Assembly (NCBI RefSeq): GCF_000523235.1
Contig: NZ_CP006850.1
Span: forward strand, 6,200,001 to 6,264,000
DNA from: Nocardia nova SH22a
GTDB taxonomy: Bacteria; Actinomycetota; Actinomycetes; Mycobacteriales; Mycobacteriaceae
DNA length: 64,000 nucleotides
Direction of reading: 5' to 3'
Shown: piece after piece, positions 25,954 to 36,038 of the stretch
Layout: every line of letters begins with the position of its first letter
Numbering within the stretch: the stretch's first letter is position 1
Notes under the pieces: model-generated
What the model was told of the DNA's origin: nothing
Databases searched by the model: none
What the model saw: only the letters and a program-made list of their open reading frames with translations
Translations under genes and position numbers: made by a program

Positions 25954-27795
25954 ATGCCACCGCTTCGCTCACGAACCACCACCGCCGGACGCAACGCCGC
26001 GGGCGCACGCGCGCTCTGGCGGGCCACCGGCCTCACCGATTCCGACTTCGGTAAGCCGATCGTCGCGATCGCGAACTCCTACACCCAGTTCGTGCCCGGC
26101 CATGTGCATCTCAAGGAGGTCGGCGAGATCGTCGCCGACGCCGTCCGCGCCGCGGGTGGCGTCCCGCGCGAATTCCACACCATCGCCGTCGACGACGGTA
26201 TCGCCATGGGGCACGGTGGCATGCTCTACTCGCTGCCCAGCCGCGAGATCATCGCCGACTCGGTCGAGTACATGGCCAACGCGCACACCGCCGACGCGCT
26301 GGTGTGTATCTCCAACTGCGACAAGATCACCCCCGGCATGCTCAATGCCGCGATGCGCCTCAACATCCCCGCGGTGTTCGTCTCCGGCGGTCCGATGGAG
26401 GCCGGTAAGGCCGTGGTCGTCGACGGTGTCGCCCAGGCGCCCACCGATCTGATCACCGCCATCGCCGCCAGCGCCTCCAGCGCGGTCAGCGACGACGGGC
26501 TCAGCGAGGTCGAGCGCAGTGCCTGTCCCACCTGTGGTTCCTGTTCGGGCATGTTCACCGCGAACTCGATGAACTGCCTCACCGAGGCATTGGGCCTGGC
26601 GCTGCCGGGCAACGGCTCCACCCTGGCCACCCATGCCGCGCGCCGCGCGCTGTTCGAGCGGGCGGGCACCACGATCGTCGATATCGCCAACCGCTGGTAC
26701 CGCGACGACGACGCCTCGGTGCTGCCGCGAAATGTGGCCGACACAAAGGCCTTCCGCAATGCGATGGCGCTCGACGTCGCCATGGGCGGTTCCACCAACA
26801 CCGTCCTGCACACGCTGGCCGCCGCGCAGGAGGGTGAGATCGACTTCGATCTCGACACCATCGACGAGATCTCGCGGCGGGTGCCGTGCCTGTCCAAGGT
26901 CGCGCCGAACTCCGACTACCACATGGAGGACGTGCACCGCGCCGGTGGCATCCCGGCCATCCTCGGTGAACTGCGCCGCGCCGGGCTGCTCGAAACCGAC
27001 GTGACCACCGTCCACACCCCCACCCTCGACGAGTGGCTCGACACCTGGGACGTCCGCTCCGGCAAGGCGTCCGACGAGGCGCTGGAACTGTTCCACGCCG
27101 CACCCGGCGGCGTCCGGACCACCGTGCCGTTCTCGACCGAGAACCGTTGGTCGTCACTGGACACCGATGCCGTGGGCGGCTGCATCCGGGATGCCGAACA
27201 CGCCTACACCGTCGAGGGCGGGCTGTGCGTGCTGCGGGGCAATATCGCCCTCGACGGCGCGATCCTCAAGACCGCCGGAATCGACGAGGACCTGTTCACC
27301 TTCGAGGGACCGGCCGTGGTGCTGGAATCCCAGGAGGACGCGGTCTCGGCCATCCTCGGCAAGAAGATCACCCCGGGCGATGTGGTCGTGATCCGCTACG
27401 AGGGCCCCGCCGGCGGTCCGGGAATGCAGGAGATGCTGCACCCCACCTCGTTCCTCAAGGGCCTCGGCCTGGGCAAGGTGTGCGCGCTGATCACCGACGG
27501 CCGCTTCTCCGGCGGCACCTCGGGCCTGTCGATCGGCCACATCTCCCCCGAGGCGGCCAGCGGCGGCGCCATCGGCCTCATCGAAGACGGTGACCGCATC
27601 CGCATCGACGTGCACACCCGCGCGCTGGAACTGCTGGTCGACGACGAGGTGCTGGCCGAGCGCCGCGCGAAAATGGAAGCGCGCGAACGCCCGTGGCAGC
27701 CGGTGAACCGCGATCGGCCGGTCACCACCGCCCTGCGCGCGTACGCCGCTCTGGCGACCTCCGCCGACAAGGGCGCCGTCCGCCGCGTGCCGTAA
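25954..27795 (+). CDS. ilvD: Dihydroxy-acid dehydratase
   Basis: A 613-residue Fe-S enzyme for the third step of valine and isoleucine synthesis. Cluster ligands are visible in [10 protein letters not shown] and [17 protein letters not shown]; the C-terminal barrel ends in [20 protein letters not shown] with the catalytic Ser region. Complete length. Two strong terminators follow. In M. tuberculosis ilvD is elsewhere (Rv0189c), so its place beside ilvBNC is a local feature. Confidence 0.97.
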   Translation: MPPLRSRTTTAGRNAAGARALWRATGLTDSDFGKPIVAIANSYTQFVPGHVHLKEVGEIVADAVRAAGGVPREFHTIAVDDGIAMGHGGMLYSLPSREIIADSVEYMANAHTADALVCISNCDKITPGMLNAAMRLNIPAVFVSGGPMEAGKAVVVDGVAQAPTDLITAIAASASSAVSDDGLSEVERSACPTCGSCSGMFTANSMNCLTEALGLALPGNGSTLATHAARRALFERAGTTIVDIANRWYRDDDASVLPRNVADTKAFRNAMALDVAMGGSTNTVLHTLAAAQEGEIDFDLDTIDEISRRVPCLSKVAPNSDYHMEDVHRAGGIPAILGELRRAGLLETDVTTVHTPTLDEWLDTWDVRSGKASDEALELFHAAPGGVRTTVPFSTENRWSSLDTDAVGGCIRDAEHAYTVEGGLCVLRGNIALDGAILKTAGIDEDLFTFEGPAVVLESQEDAVSAILGKKITPGDVVVIRYEGPAGGPGMQEMLHPTSFLKGLGLGKVCALITDGRFSGGTSGLSIGHISPEAASGGAIGLIEDGDRIRIDVHTRALELLVDDEVLAERRAKMEARERPWQPVNRDRPVTTALRAYAALATSADKGAVRRVP

Positions 27796-27861
27796 CTGTT
27801 CCGCCTCTGCGTGCCGTCGAGCGCGGAGAGTGTCCGCGGGAATCGACGGTCCGATAGGACG

Positions 27862-27895
27862 AAAGGCCGCTTTGCCGAGGCGGGCGGCCTTTTCG
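27862..27895 (+). terminator. ilvD terminator 1
   Basis: 9-bp stem AAAGGCCGC (27862-27870) with GCGGCCTTT (27884-27892), followed by TCGTT. Confidence 0.72.
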
Positions 27896-27916
27896 TTCAG
27901 GTGCAGGCGATCGTGG

Positions 27917-27951
27917 AACCGGCCGCTCCGCTGCGGGAGCGGCCGGTTTTC
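27917..27951. terminator. Bidirectional terminator 2 (ilvD / SnoaL-like)
   Basis: Perfect 13-bp stem (27917-27929 with 27936-27948) with a 6-nt loop, flanked by TTTT on the plus strand. It lies between the convergent ilvD and SnoaL-like genes. Confidence 0.82.
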
Positions 27952-27982
27952 TGGTTGCACCGGCCGCGGCGGTGGGATGCAC

Positions 27983-28438
27983 CTACCTGCGCAGGTGGTG
28001 ACTGACGTCCCCGATCAGGTCCATCGTCACCGTGCGGGAGGCGAAGGACCAGGTTGCGCCGGTGCGGTGGAACTCGTCGGCGTAGCGGCCGCTGACGATG
28101 GGTTGCAGCGGGAGGTCGGAGGTGGCTTGCAGGACCGTGAAATACGATCTGGCCGTTGCCGTTCCGTGTTCCTCGTCGACGTCGACGACCAGGTTGGTCA
28201 CCAGGTGTTTGGTGCGGGGTGTGCCATCGTCGTAGCGGATCACGGTGGTGGTCAGCATCTTCTCCACGGCGGCACTGCCCTCGACGCGCGCGCCGCTGCC
28301 GCCGAATGTTCCGGCGGCGAACAGGGCCCCGACCCCGGCGAAATCACCTCGATCCACAAGGAGCGCGTAGTCGGCGATCAGGCGTTCGATCGCGCGGTGA
28401 CCGGATTCGGCGGAGTTGGGCGCCTGGGCATACTGCAT
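27983..28438 (-). CDS. SnoaL-like (NTF2-fold) protein
   Basis: A 151-residue SnoaL-like protein: AIERLIADYALLVDRGDFAGVGALFAAGTF, TKHLVTNLVVDVDEEHGTATARSYFTVLQ and WSFASRTVTMDLIGDVS. This pattern is that of ring-hydroxylating dioxygenase beta-like and SnoaL_4 proteins. No partner enzyme is nearby. Function unknown. Confidence 0.8.
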   Translation of the reverse strand: MQYAQAPNSAESGHRAIERLIADYALLVDRGDFAGVGALFAAGTFGGSGARVEGSAAVEKMLTTTVIRYDDGTPRTKHLVTNLVVDVDEEHGTATARSYFTVLQATSDLPLQPIVSGRYADEFHRTGATWSFASRTVTMDLIGDVSHHLRR

Positions 28439-28472
28439 GCGGGCGACTCTAGGAGCCGAGGGCGATCAGCGG

Positions 28473-29288
28473 CTAGAAGATCCCGACGAACGGGTTTCCA
28501 CCGTGCAGGACGAACCAGCCACCGGCGGCGGCCGCGAGCGCGAGGATCAGGCAGACGACCGAACCCCAGGACGGTCGCGTGGCCCAGCCGCGGTTGCGGT
28601 CGAAGGACAGCCGACCGGGGCCGGTGAGGATCAGTGTTCCGGCCAGTGCGCCCAGAATCGACTCCAGCTCCACCGTCTTGTACTGGAAATCGGGCGCCAT
28701 CCCCTGCTTCCACAGCCAGGCGTCGGCGATGGAGGCCAGCACCGCACCGGCCGCGAGCGGGGTCGCCAGGCCGAGCACGATCAGGGCGCCGCCACCGACC
28801 TCGGAGACCGTGAGCATCGCCGTGGACAGTTCGATGTGCTTCCAGCCGCCCTGTTCGAGCATGTGCCGGGTGCCGTCGAGGCCGGGGCCGTGGAACCAGC
28901 CCGCCAGCTTCTGGGTGCCGTGGTAGAGGAAGGTGAGGCCGAGGGTCAGGCGCAGGGCGAGCAGGCCCAGATCCAGTGTGCCGCGCCGATATTCGCGAGG
29001 GCGGCGCAGGCGCTCGGTCTCACCGCCGGTGCGTGCGGGCGGGATGCTCGCGAAAGCGTAGGTCGGAGCTTCCGCGCTCGCTCCGGCAGCGGGCTTCGCG
29101 GCACCCGCGGGCGGAACCTCCGGGTCCAGGCCGAGATCGTCCTCGGTGCGCGGAACGTCGTTTCCCCCGGCCGGTTTCACCGAGGGGAACTCACCGGTCG
29201 GACTGTCGTAGGGGCTGCGCGCCACCGGGCCGGTCGGGGCTTGCGGCTGAGTGGAATCCGATTGTTTCGGCTTGTCCGTCACGGGCAC
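28473..29288 (-). CDS. DoxX family membrane protein (Rv3005c-like)
   Basis: A 271-residue protein. Residues 1-100 are Pro/Ala-rich and cytoplasmic; the rest has four membrane segments with the DoxX pattern LALRLTLGLTFLYHGTQKLAGWF and SEVGGGALIVLGLATPLAAG. The position after ilvB-cfp6 and before lppZ matches M. tuberculosis Rv3005c, whose DoxX joins SodA and SseA in a membrane oxidoreductase complex. That partnership here is inference. GTG at 29288 or 29282. Confidence 0.87.
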   Translation of the reverse strand: MPVTDKPKQSDSTQPQAPTGPVARSPYDSPTGEFPSVKPAGGNDVPRTEDDLGLDPEVPPAGAAKPAAGASAEAPTYAFASIPPARTGGETERLRRPREYRRGTLDLGLLALRLTLGLTFLYHGTQKLAGWFHGPGLDGTRHMLEQGGWKHIELSTAMLTVSEVGGGALIVLGLATPLAAGAVLASIADAWLWKQGMAPDFQYKTVELESILGALAGTLILTGPGRLSFDRNRGWATRPSWGSVVCLILALAAAAGGWFVLHGGNPFVGIF

Positions 29289-29426
29289 AGATTATGACGG
29301 GAAACGCACGGGTGTGTAGTCCGTTCGCGGCGTGTCCGGCGATGCCGGGCGCGATGACCAGTGCCTTGGCCGGGGTGCGCCACCCCCTGCGAGCGCCCGC
29401 CGCCGTATTTCCGTAACGTTTGGGCA

Positions 29427-30557
29427 ATGAGTGTGGTTGTCGTCGGCCGTGTCGCGTCGATCCTCGCCGTCACCGTCGGCTTGGTGGCGGGCTGTGCTCA
29501 ATTCGACGATTCCGCCTCGGGGCCGTTCTCGCCCGCGCCGACCATCCGGCCCGAGGGGCAGGGCCCGAGCAACGCACCGCAGACGCCGCCGTCGACCGGG
29601 CAGCGTCCGCCCGGGCCGTGTATCGACCCCGATCCGTCGGTCGTGGTGTCGTGCCTGGACACCACGGGTGGGCTGACGGTACTGCCGGACGGGCAGCAGG
29701 CCCTGGCCACCGAGCGCACCACGGGACGCATTCTGAAGGTCACCGCGGTCGGTCCCAGCGATACGCCACCACCGCCGCTCGAGGTCACCCGGGTCGATGT
29801 GGACGCGGCCGGTGACGGCGGGCTCGGCGATGTGGCGCTCTCGCCGACCTACGGCGAGGACGGGCTGATCTACGCCTACATCACGACCGCCTCGGACAAT
29901 CGCGTCGTCCGGATCGGCGCGGGCGGTGAACCGAAGCCGATTCTCACCGGAATTCCCAAGGGCGCCAGCGGGAATCACGGTTCGCTGGCATTCGTGAGCC
30001 CGACCAAGCTGGCGGTGCTGACCGGCGATGCCGGTGATCCGGGTTCGGCGGCCGATCCGGGATCGCTGGCCGGGAAGCTCCTCGAGATCGACAATCCGGC
30101 GCCGGGTTCCGCGAATCCGAAGGTGGTGGCGTCCGGGATCGGCGCCGCGGGCGGTGTCTGCGCCGACCATCAGGACAGTGTCTGGTTCACCGATCGCACC
30201 GCCACCCAGGACCGCCTGCAGCGGCTGGCCGACGACGGCACCGTCTCGACCGCGTGGACCTGGCCCGACAAACCGGGTGTGGGCGGTTGTGCCGCGGCCG
30301 TGGACGGGGTGGCGATCGCCATGTCGGGGGTCAAGGCGCTGGCCTTCGCCGACGCCGATCCCAAGACCCATGCGGTGACCACCGCGCCGACGATGGTCGC
30401 GCAGGGCAAGTACGGCGCCCTGGGCGGGGCGGCACTGGGTCCGGACGGCAATGTGTGGGTGGGCACGGTGAACAAGCCCGAGATCGCCGGGCCGCTGGAC
30501 GACCGCATCGTCCGCATCCCGCCGCCGCAGGGCGGAGGCGGGGGCTCGAAGGATTAG
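29427..30557 (+). CDS. lppZ: LppZ-like beta-propeller lipoprotein
   Basis: A 376-residue lipoprotein with signal peptide and lipobox LVAGC. The body is a glucose/sorbosone dehydrogenase-like beta-propeller (GLGDVALSPTYGEDGLIYAYIT, KGASGNHGSLAF, SLAGKLLEIDNP). Homologue of M. tuberculosis Rv3006 by sequence style and position. The enzymatic activity and substrate are unproven. A perfect terminator separates it from convergent gatB. Confidence 0.85.
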   Translation: MSVVVVGRVASILAVTVGLVAGCAQFDDSASGPFSPAPTIRPEGQGPSNAPQTPPSTGQRPPGPCIDPDPSVVVSCLDTTGGLTVLPDGQQALATERTTGRILKVTAVGPSDTPPPPLEVTRVDVDAAGDGGLGDVALSPTYGEDGLIYAYITTASDNRVVRIGAGGEPKPILTGIPKGASGNHGSLAFVSPTKLAVLTGDAGDPGSAADPGSLAGKLLEIDNPAPGSANPKVVASGIGAAGGVCADHQDSVWFTDRTATQDRLQRLADDGTVSTAWTWPDKPGVGGCAAAVDGVAIAMSGVKALAFADADPKTHAVTTAPTMVAQGKYGALGGAALGPDGNVWVGTVNKPEIAGPLDDRIVRIPPPQGGGGGSKD

Positions 30558-30570
30558 CCATCGAAGCGAG

Positions 30571-30600
30571 GGAGGCCCGGTCCGTTCGGACCGGGCCTCC
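30571..30600. terminator. Bidirectional terminator lppZ / gatB
   Basis: Perfect 13-bp stem (30571-30583 with 30588-30600) and a GTTC tetraloop between two convergent stop codons. Confidence 0.85.
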
Positions 30601-30615
30601 GCCGTTTCGCTGTGC

Positions 30616-32127
30616 TCAGGCGGCGCCGCAGGCGGCGAGGACCAGCTCGCGCACGCGGGCGGCGTCGGCCTGGCCGCGGGTGGCCTTCATGACGTCTCCG
30701 ACGATCTTTCCGGCGGCCTGGACCTTGCCGGACCGGATCTTGTCGGCGATGTCCGGGTTCGCGGCGAGCGCCTTGTCGACCTCGGCCTGCAGTGCGGAAT
30801 CGTCGGACACCATGCCCAGGCCCTTGGCCTCGACGATCTGTCCGGGATCGCCCTCACCGGCCAGCACGAAGTCCACGACCTGGCGGGCGACCTTGGAGTT
30901 GATGGTCTTGGCGTCGACGAGTGCGACCACCTCGGCGACCTGTTTCGGCGTGATCGCCAGATCCTCGAGCGCGACCTCACGCTCCTTGGCCTGTTCGGTC
31001 AGATAGTTGACCCACCAGGCGCGCGCGGCGTCCACCGTGGTCCCGGCGTCGACGGTCGCGATGATCAGATCCAGCGCGTCGGCGTTGACCAGATCGCGGA
31101 ACACCTCGTCGGACAGGCCCCATTCGGCCTGGATGCGGGCACGGCGCAGCCACGGGTACTCCGGGATGGTGCCGCGCAGGTCCTCGACCCAGGCGGCATC
31201 GGGGGCGATGGGCTCCAGATCCGGTTCCGGGAAGTAGCGGTAGTCCTCGGCGGATTCCTTGGGGCGGCCGGGCGAGGTGGTGCCGTCGGTCTCGTGGAAG
31301 TGCCGGGTCTCCATGAGGATCGTGCCGCCACCGGCGAGAATCGCGGCCTGGCGGCGCATCTCGAACCGCACGGCGACCTCGACACTGCGCAGCGAGTTGA
31401 CGTTCTTCGTCTCGGTGCGGGTGCCGAATTCCTTGGCGCCCTTGGGCATCAGCGAGACGTTGGCGTCGCAGCGCAGCGAACCCTGCTCCATCTTCACATC
31501 GGAGACGTCGAGCGACTTCAGCACCTCGCGCAGCGCGGTGACGTAGGCGCGGGCCACCTCGGGGGCGCGTTCACCGGCTCCGGTGACGGGCTTGGTGACG
31601 ATCTCGATCAGCGGCACGCCCGCGCGGTTGTAGTCCAGCAGCGAGTGGCTGGCGCCGTGGATGCGGCCGGTGGCGCCGCCCACGTGCAGGGACTTACCGG
31701 TGTCCTCCTCCATGTGGGCGCGTTCGATGTCGACCCGGAAGGTGGAGCCGTCGTCGAGCACCACATCGAGGTAGCCGTCGGTGGCGATCGGCTCGTCGTA
31801 CTGGCTGATCTGGTAGTTCTTGGGCTGGTCGGGGTAGAAGTAGTTCTTGCGCGCGAACCGGCCCCACGGGGTGATCGAGCAGTTCAGCGCGAGACCGATG
31901 CGGATCGCCGATTCGACGGCCCGCTCGTTGACCACCGGCAGCGCACCGGGCAGGCCGAGGCAGACCGGGCACACCTGGGTGTTGGGCTCGGCGCCGAACG
32001 CGGTCGGGCAGCCGCAGAACATCTTCGTCGCGGTGCCCAGCTCGACGTGCACCTCCATGCCCAGCACCGGCTCGTACCGGTCGATGACGTCGGCATAGTC
32101 CATCAAGTCCACCGTGGGTGCAGTCAT
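30616..32127 (-). CDS. gatB: Asp-tRNA(Asn)/Glu-tRNA(Gln) amidotransferase subunit B
   Basis: A 503-residue GatB. The kinase-like core starts [28 protein letters not shown] with the zinc-site cysteines (C-x-C ... CPVCLGLPG), and the helical and YqeY domains complete the C-terminus. It phosphorylates mischarged tRNA and passes it to ammonia from GatA. The ATG at 32127 gives the usual length. Partner subunits gatA and gatC are 21.6 kb away on the same strand instead of next door. Confidence 0.97.
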   Translation of the reverse strand: MTAPTVDLMDYADVIDRYEPVLGMEVHVELGTATKMFCGCPTAFGAEPNTQVCPVCLGLPGALPVVNERAVESAIRIGLALNCSITPWGRFARKNYFYPDQPKNYQISQYDEPIATDGYLDVVLDDGSTFRVDIERAHMEEDTGKSLHVGGATGRIHGASHSLLDYNRAGVPLIEIVTKPVTGAGERAPEVARAYVTALREVLKSLDVSDVKMEQGSLRCDANVSLMPKGAKEFGTRTETKNVNSLRSVEVAVRFEMRRQAAILAGGGTILMETRHFHETDGTTSPGRPKESAEDYRYFPEPDLEPIAPDAAWVEDLRGTIPEYPWLRRARIQAEWGLSDEVFRDLVNADALDLIIATVDAGTTVDAARAWWVNYLTEQAKEREVALEDLAITPKQVAEVVALVDAKTINSKVARQVVDFVLAGEGDPGQIVEAKGLGMVSDDSALQAEVDKALAANPDIADKIRSGKVQAAGKIVGDVMKATRGQADAARVRELVLAACGAA

Positions 32128-32192
32128 AGTCCTCAGTTTATGAGTTGCAGGCGGACGCGCTCGTCCGGCCCGGACACAAACCGTCCGCGAGA

Positions 32193-32234
32193 CGCCGAAG
32201 CCCCCGCACGACCGGTCGTGCGGGGGCTTCGGCG
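32193..32234. terminator. 42-bp perfect palindrome, terminator
   Basis: 21-bp arms (32193-32213 and 32214-32234) with no loop bases, between gatB start and the ABC permease stop. It would stop the exporter operon. A cruciform or long RNA hairpin is possible. Confidence 0.8.
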
Positions 32235-32240
32235 GTGTGA

Positions 32241-34733
32241 TCAGTCGACCGCGATGGCCTCGATGATCGGCATCCGCGCCGCGCGCAGCGACGGTGGGAT
32301 CGAGCCCAGCAAGGCCAAGATCAGGGCGGCCAGGGCGTAGACCGGCAGCATCGGGCTGGGCCGGTAGAGCACGTCGATGGTCATCGCCTGGCCCATCGCC
32401 ATCGTTGCCAGATACTGCACCGCGGCGCCGACCAGCAGGCCGAGGATCGCGCCGGTCGATCCGATTCCGACCGCCTCGGTGAGCACCGTGCGCAACAGGA
32501 ATCGGCGGCTGGTCCCCATCGCGCGCAGCACACCGAGTTCGCGGCGGCGTTCCAGGACCGACAGCATCAGCGTGTTCAGCAGCGCCGCGGTCGACACCAG
32601 CACCACGATCCACAGGATCGAACCCGACAGCGACGTACCCTGTTGCACGCCTTGGGATACCGCGGCCAGCGCCTGTGCGCCGGTGTCGACGTGGATGCTC
32701 GGCGGAACGACGGCGCGGATCGCGTGCAGCACCTGTGCCTTGTCCACACCGGGCTCCATGCCCACGCCGAGCACCGTCTCACCGGGCCGTTCGTACCACT
32801 GGCGCAACACATCCAGATCCATCAGCACGATGCCCGACAGCGCGGAGAAGTACGGGATCACCTTCAGGACCTCGACCGAATGGATACCGGTCGGGGTGGG
32901 CAGCTGTACGCGCGCGCCCTGATCGGCGTGCAGTGAGCGCGCCACATCGCGGGACAGCACCACGCCCTCGCCATTCGACATCCGTTGCAGGACATCGGGT
33001 CCCAGCCCGTCGAGGACCGAGGATCGGATATTGGACTCGTAGGCCTGCAACATCACCCGGTCGCCGCCGACGGTCGCGAAGGCCAGCTGACCCGAACCCA
33101 CCCGGGCCACGCCGGGCACATTGCGCACCTTCTCCTTCAGATCCGCGGGAAGCACCGGGCCGGTGGGGAATTCGGCCAGCGAGGTGGGGCTGATGTAGGC
33201 GTCGCGCTCACCGAGATCGGAGAAGGAGTCGGTGGCCGAATCGACGAGGTTGGCCGAGGCGCCGCCCATTCCGACCACCGCGGTGACACCGATCATGACC
33301 GTCATCGTGGTGGCCCACACGCGCCGCGGCGCCCGTTCGATGGTGGTGGCGCCCAAAGCGCCCGGCGCACCGAAGATCCGGGAGATGGCGGCGGCCATCG
33401 AGACCATCGGGCCCATCACCGCGAAACACACCCCGACCGCACCCGTGATGGACAGCGAGATCGCGGCGAGGGAGGCACGGCCCAGATCCGCGCGGGCGAT
33501 GAAGACCGCCGCGACGATCAACGCCGCACCGCCCAGGAACGAGAGCACCTTCAACCACGATGCGATCGTGTCGGCCTTACCCACTCCCACCGGCGCCAGC
33601 GCCTCGATCGGCGCCACCTTGTAGACCTGCCGGGCGGCGATGGCGGACGCCGCGACACTGGCCACCACACAGGCCGCGATCGCGACCGGAATCGCGTACC
33701 ACGGCACGATGTATTCGGTGCGGGTCTCGATCGCGGCCATCATGGCCGAGGGAATCTGATTGATCGAGGTACGGCCCGCGAAGATGCCGACGACCGAGCC
33801 GATCGCCCCGCCGATCAGGCCGATGATCGCGGCCTCGGCGATCAGATCGCGGACCATCGGAGCGCGTCTGCCGCCGATCGCGCGCAGCAGCGACAGCGTC
33901 GGACGCCGCTGTGCCACCGCCATACTCATCGCGTTGTAGATGAGGAAGGCCGAGACGATCAGGGCCGCGGCCGAGGCCATCGTGGTGGAGAATCGCACGA
34001 GCTGGATGGCGCCACCGGCCTGGGCGGCGCGCAAACTCGGATCGGCCACCACGGCCCGGCCGCCGACCGCGTCGGTGAGTGCCGAACGCAGCTGTCCCAC
34101 ATCGGTTCCCGGCTTCGGGACGATCTGGACGGAGTCGAGCATGCCGGGCCGCCCGGCGAGTTTCTGCGCCACCGGCAGCGCGGCCACCACGAGATGGCCA
34201 CTGTTGATCTTGTGGGCGGTGGCGTCGTCGATGACCCCGGCGACGGTCACCTCGGTCGAGCCGAGGGTGAACTTCTCCCCCTCGTGGCGGCCCAGCGCGG
34301 AACCGACGAGGACTCCGTCGGGTACCGAGAGCAGTTTCACCGCCTGATCGCGCAGGGCGCCGTCGAGATCGCTGCCCAGGGCGGAGACGGAGGCATCCGC
34401 GCCGATCAGCAGGGTGCGGTCGGCCTTGTCGCCGATTCCGGTGCGGATCATCGGCACCGCGGCCTGTACGCCGGGCACCTGACGCACCGCGGGCAGGACG
34501 TCCTGGCCGAATCCGCTCTCGGTGATTCCGGAGATCTCGAGCTGGGCCTTACCGCCCAGGGCCGCGGTGATCCGGTCCACCGAACCGGTGACCGATCCGG
34601 AGATGCTGAGCACCGCCACCAGCAGGCCCGCCGACACCCCCATGACCGCCATGGACATCGCGGTACGGCCCTTGTGGGTGAACAGTTCACCGATGTTGAA
34701 CAGCCGCAATCGATCCCAGGCAGCTGCGATCAC
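32241..34733 (-). CDS. FtsX-like ABC transporter permease
   Basis: An 830-residue MacB/LolC-type permease. A first membrane helix near residue 25 is followed by an extracellular MacB_PCD domain, a FtsX domain with three helices near 250-370, a second helix and extracellular domain, and a final FtsX domain near 700-820. Such mechanotransmission proteins move lipoproteins, peptides or lipids at the cell surface rather than small solutes. It overlaps the ATPase by 4 nt. Confidence 0.9.
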   Translation of the reverse strand: MIAAAWDRLRLFNIGELFTHKGRTAMSMAVMGVSAGLLVAVLSISGSVTGSVDRITAALGGKAQLEISGITESGFGQDVLPAVRQVPGVQAAVPMIRTGIGDKADRTLLIGADASVSALGSDLDGALRDQAVKLLSVPDGVLVGSALGRHEGEKFTLGSTEVTVAGVIDDATAHKINSGHLVVAALPVAQKLAGRPGMLDSVQIVPKPGTDVGQLRSALTDAVGGRAVVADPSLRAAQAGGAIQLVRFSTTMASAAALIVSAFLIYNAMSMAVAQRRPTLSLLRAIGGRRAPMVRDLIAEAAIIGLIGGAIGSVVGIFAGRTSINQIPSAMMAAIETRTEYIVPWYAIPVAIAACVVASVAASAIAARQVYKVAPIEALAPVGVGKADTIASWLKVLSFLGGAALIVAAVFIARADLGRASLAAISLSITGAVGVCFAVMGPMVSMAAAISRIFGAPGALGATTIERAPRRVWATTMTVMIGVTAVVGMGGASANLVDSATDSFSDLGERDAYISPTSLAEFPTGPVLPADLKEKVRNVPGVARVGSGQLAFATVGGDRVMLQAYESNIRSSVLDGLGPDVLQRMSNGEGVVLSRDVARSLHADQGARVQLPTPTGIHSVEVLKVIPYFSALSGIVLMDLDVLRQWYERPGETVLGVGMEPGVDKAQVLHAIRAVVPPSIHVDTGAQALAAVSQGVQQGTSLSGSILWIVVLVSTAALLNTLMLSVLERRRELGVLRAMGTSRRFLLRTVLTEAVGIGSTGAILGLLVGAAVQYLATMAMGQAMTIDVLYRPSPMLPVYALAALILALLGSIPPSLRAARMPIIEAIAVD

Positions 34734-35452
34734 GCGCGCACCACCCGCTCGCCGTCGCCCGCCGCGGCGCGCCGCCCGGCGACCGCCTCGCTGGAGCCGA
34801 TGCGCCCGTCGCGCAGCGTGATCACGCGATCGCAGTACTCGACCGCACCCATGTCGTGGGTCACCATCACCACCGAGTTACCGGCGCCGGCGATATCGCC
34901 GAGCAACTCCAGAATGGCGGCGCCCGTGGCGGAATCGAGATTGCCGGTGGGCTCGTCGGCCAGGATCAGCGGCGGATCCATGATCAGCGCCCGCGCCACG
35001 GCGACCCGCTGCATCTGCCCGCCGGACAGCTCGGCGGGCCGGTGTTCGGCGCGCTCGCCGAGGCCGACGCGTTCGAGCAGTTCCAGCGCCCGCGGTTTGG
35101 CCTTGCGTAATCCGGTGCCGTCCAGCAGTTTCGGGACCGCCACGTTCTCCCAGGCCGACAGAGTGGGCAGCAGGTTGAAGAACTGGAAGACGAAACCCAC
35201 CTGGTGCCGCCGGAATTCGGATTGCCGGGTGTCGTCCAGGGCGCCGATCTCCTCACCCCGGAACCGGATCGAACCCGAATCCGGGGAGTCCAGCGCGCCG
35301 AGCAGGTGCAGCAGCGTGCTCTTGCCCGAACCCGACGGGCCGATGATCGAGGTGAACTCACCCGCCTCGATGCGCAGGCTGATGCCGTCGAGTGCGCGAA
35401 CCCGCTGTTCGCCCACTCGGTATTCCCTGACGATGTCGGTCAATTCCAACAT
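34730..35452 (-). CDS. ABC transporter ATP-binding protein (MacB/LolD-like)
   Basis: A 240-residue ATPase with Walker A GPSGSGKST, signature LSGGQMQR, Walker B LILADEPTGNLD and switch His in VTHD. It partners the FtsX permease whose start overlaps its stop. Putative envelope export or remodelling system. The adjacent two-component system is on the other strand and could control it, as in antibiotic-sensing BceAB-like modules; this is inference. Confidence 0.93.
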   Translation of the reverse strand: MLELTDIVREYRVGEQRVRALDGISLRIEAGEFTSIIGPSGSGKSTLLHLLGALDSPDSGSIRFRGEEIGALDDTRQSEFRRHQVGFVFQFFNLLPTLSAWENVAVPKLLDGTGLRKAKPRALELLERVGLGERAEHRPAELSGGQMQRVAVARALIMDPPLILADEPTGNLDSATGAAILELLGDIAGAGNSVVMVTHDMGAVEYCDRVITLRDGRIGSSEAVAGRRAAAGDGERVVRA

Positions 35453-35533
35453 GGTGGTGGTCCCACCTCTTTCTGCTGTCGGTCCGGTGGCGCCGCGGAC
35501 ACGTCCCGCGCCGTCATCGGGTCGGATCGTCGC

Positions 35534-35854
35534 TCAGCGTGCCAGGACCGGCTCGCGGTGTCCCTGCCGGACCCGGTGCGCGTCCAGGACGGCACGCAGA
35601 ACCGGCTGCTCAGCGGATAATTCGCGGTACGCCTCCTCCGCCGATCGCCCCTCGATCTGGGCCTGGTCGAGTTTGGCGTACAGATGGTTGTCCCACCGAT
35701 AACGCAGTGCGGCAAGCACTCCGGTGGGCCCGCCGAACAGCCGGTCGCTGTCGGGCAGGTCGTGGAACAGGCCCGGGGCGGCCGGATCGGCCACGGCGCG
35801 GGCGAGCACTTCGCGCAGGATATCGGTACGAGCGTGCTGGTCTTTCCAAGTCAT
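35534..35854 (-). CDS. Conserved hypothetical protein
   Basis: A 106-residue cytoplasmic, charged, mostly helical protein: MTWKDQHARTDILREVLARAV then LFGGPTGVLAALRYRWDNHLYAKLDQAQIEG. I do not recognise a named family, but the style matches a conserved actinobacterial protein. The ATG at 35854 has a purine-rich ribosome site (GAGGGGAACGGG). It lies upstream of the ABC exporter genes with 81 bp between and may share their transcript. Confidence 0.7.
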   Translation of the reverse strand: MTWKDQHARTDILREVLARAVADPAAPGLFHDLPDSDRLFGGPTGVLAALRYRWDNHLYAKLDQAQIEGRSAEEAYRELSAEQPVLRAVLDAHRVRQGHREPVLAR

Positions 35855-35963
35855 CGCACCCGTTCCCCTCGACTCGTGCGTCCGGACCTCACAACCGGAC
35901 ACTGTGCGACTCACGCTACGGAGGCCGCGGCCCCGATACGTCGTGCCGCGGACGCGACTCGAG

Positions 35964-35981
35964 CTCCTACCACGGTAGGAG
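35964..35981. promoter_or_regulatory. Palindrome before the first two-component system
   Basis: Perfect arms CTCCTACC and GGTAGGAG around AC. It lies between the exporter-side gene and the divergent histidine kinase gene, a fitting place for response-regulator binding. Confidence 0.5.
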
Positions 35982-36038
35982 GCCGGGCCCTTTCCCGGAA
36001 TGATGCGACGGCGCCGCGGCGGCGACTAGCCTTGATCC

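Noticed and set aside
32985..35702. A 905-codon plus-strand frame opposite the ABC exporter genes
   Set aside because: Antisense to the FtsX permease and ATPase, with no recognisable domain.
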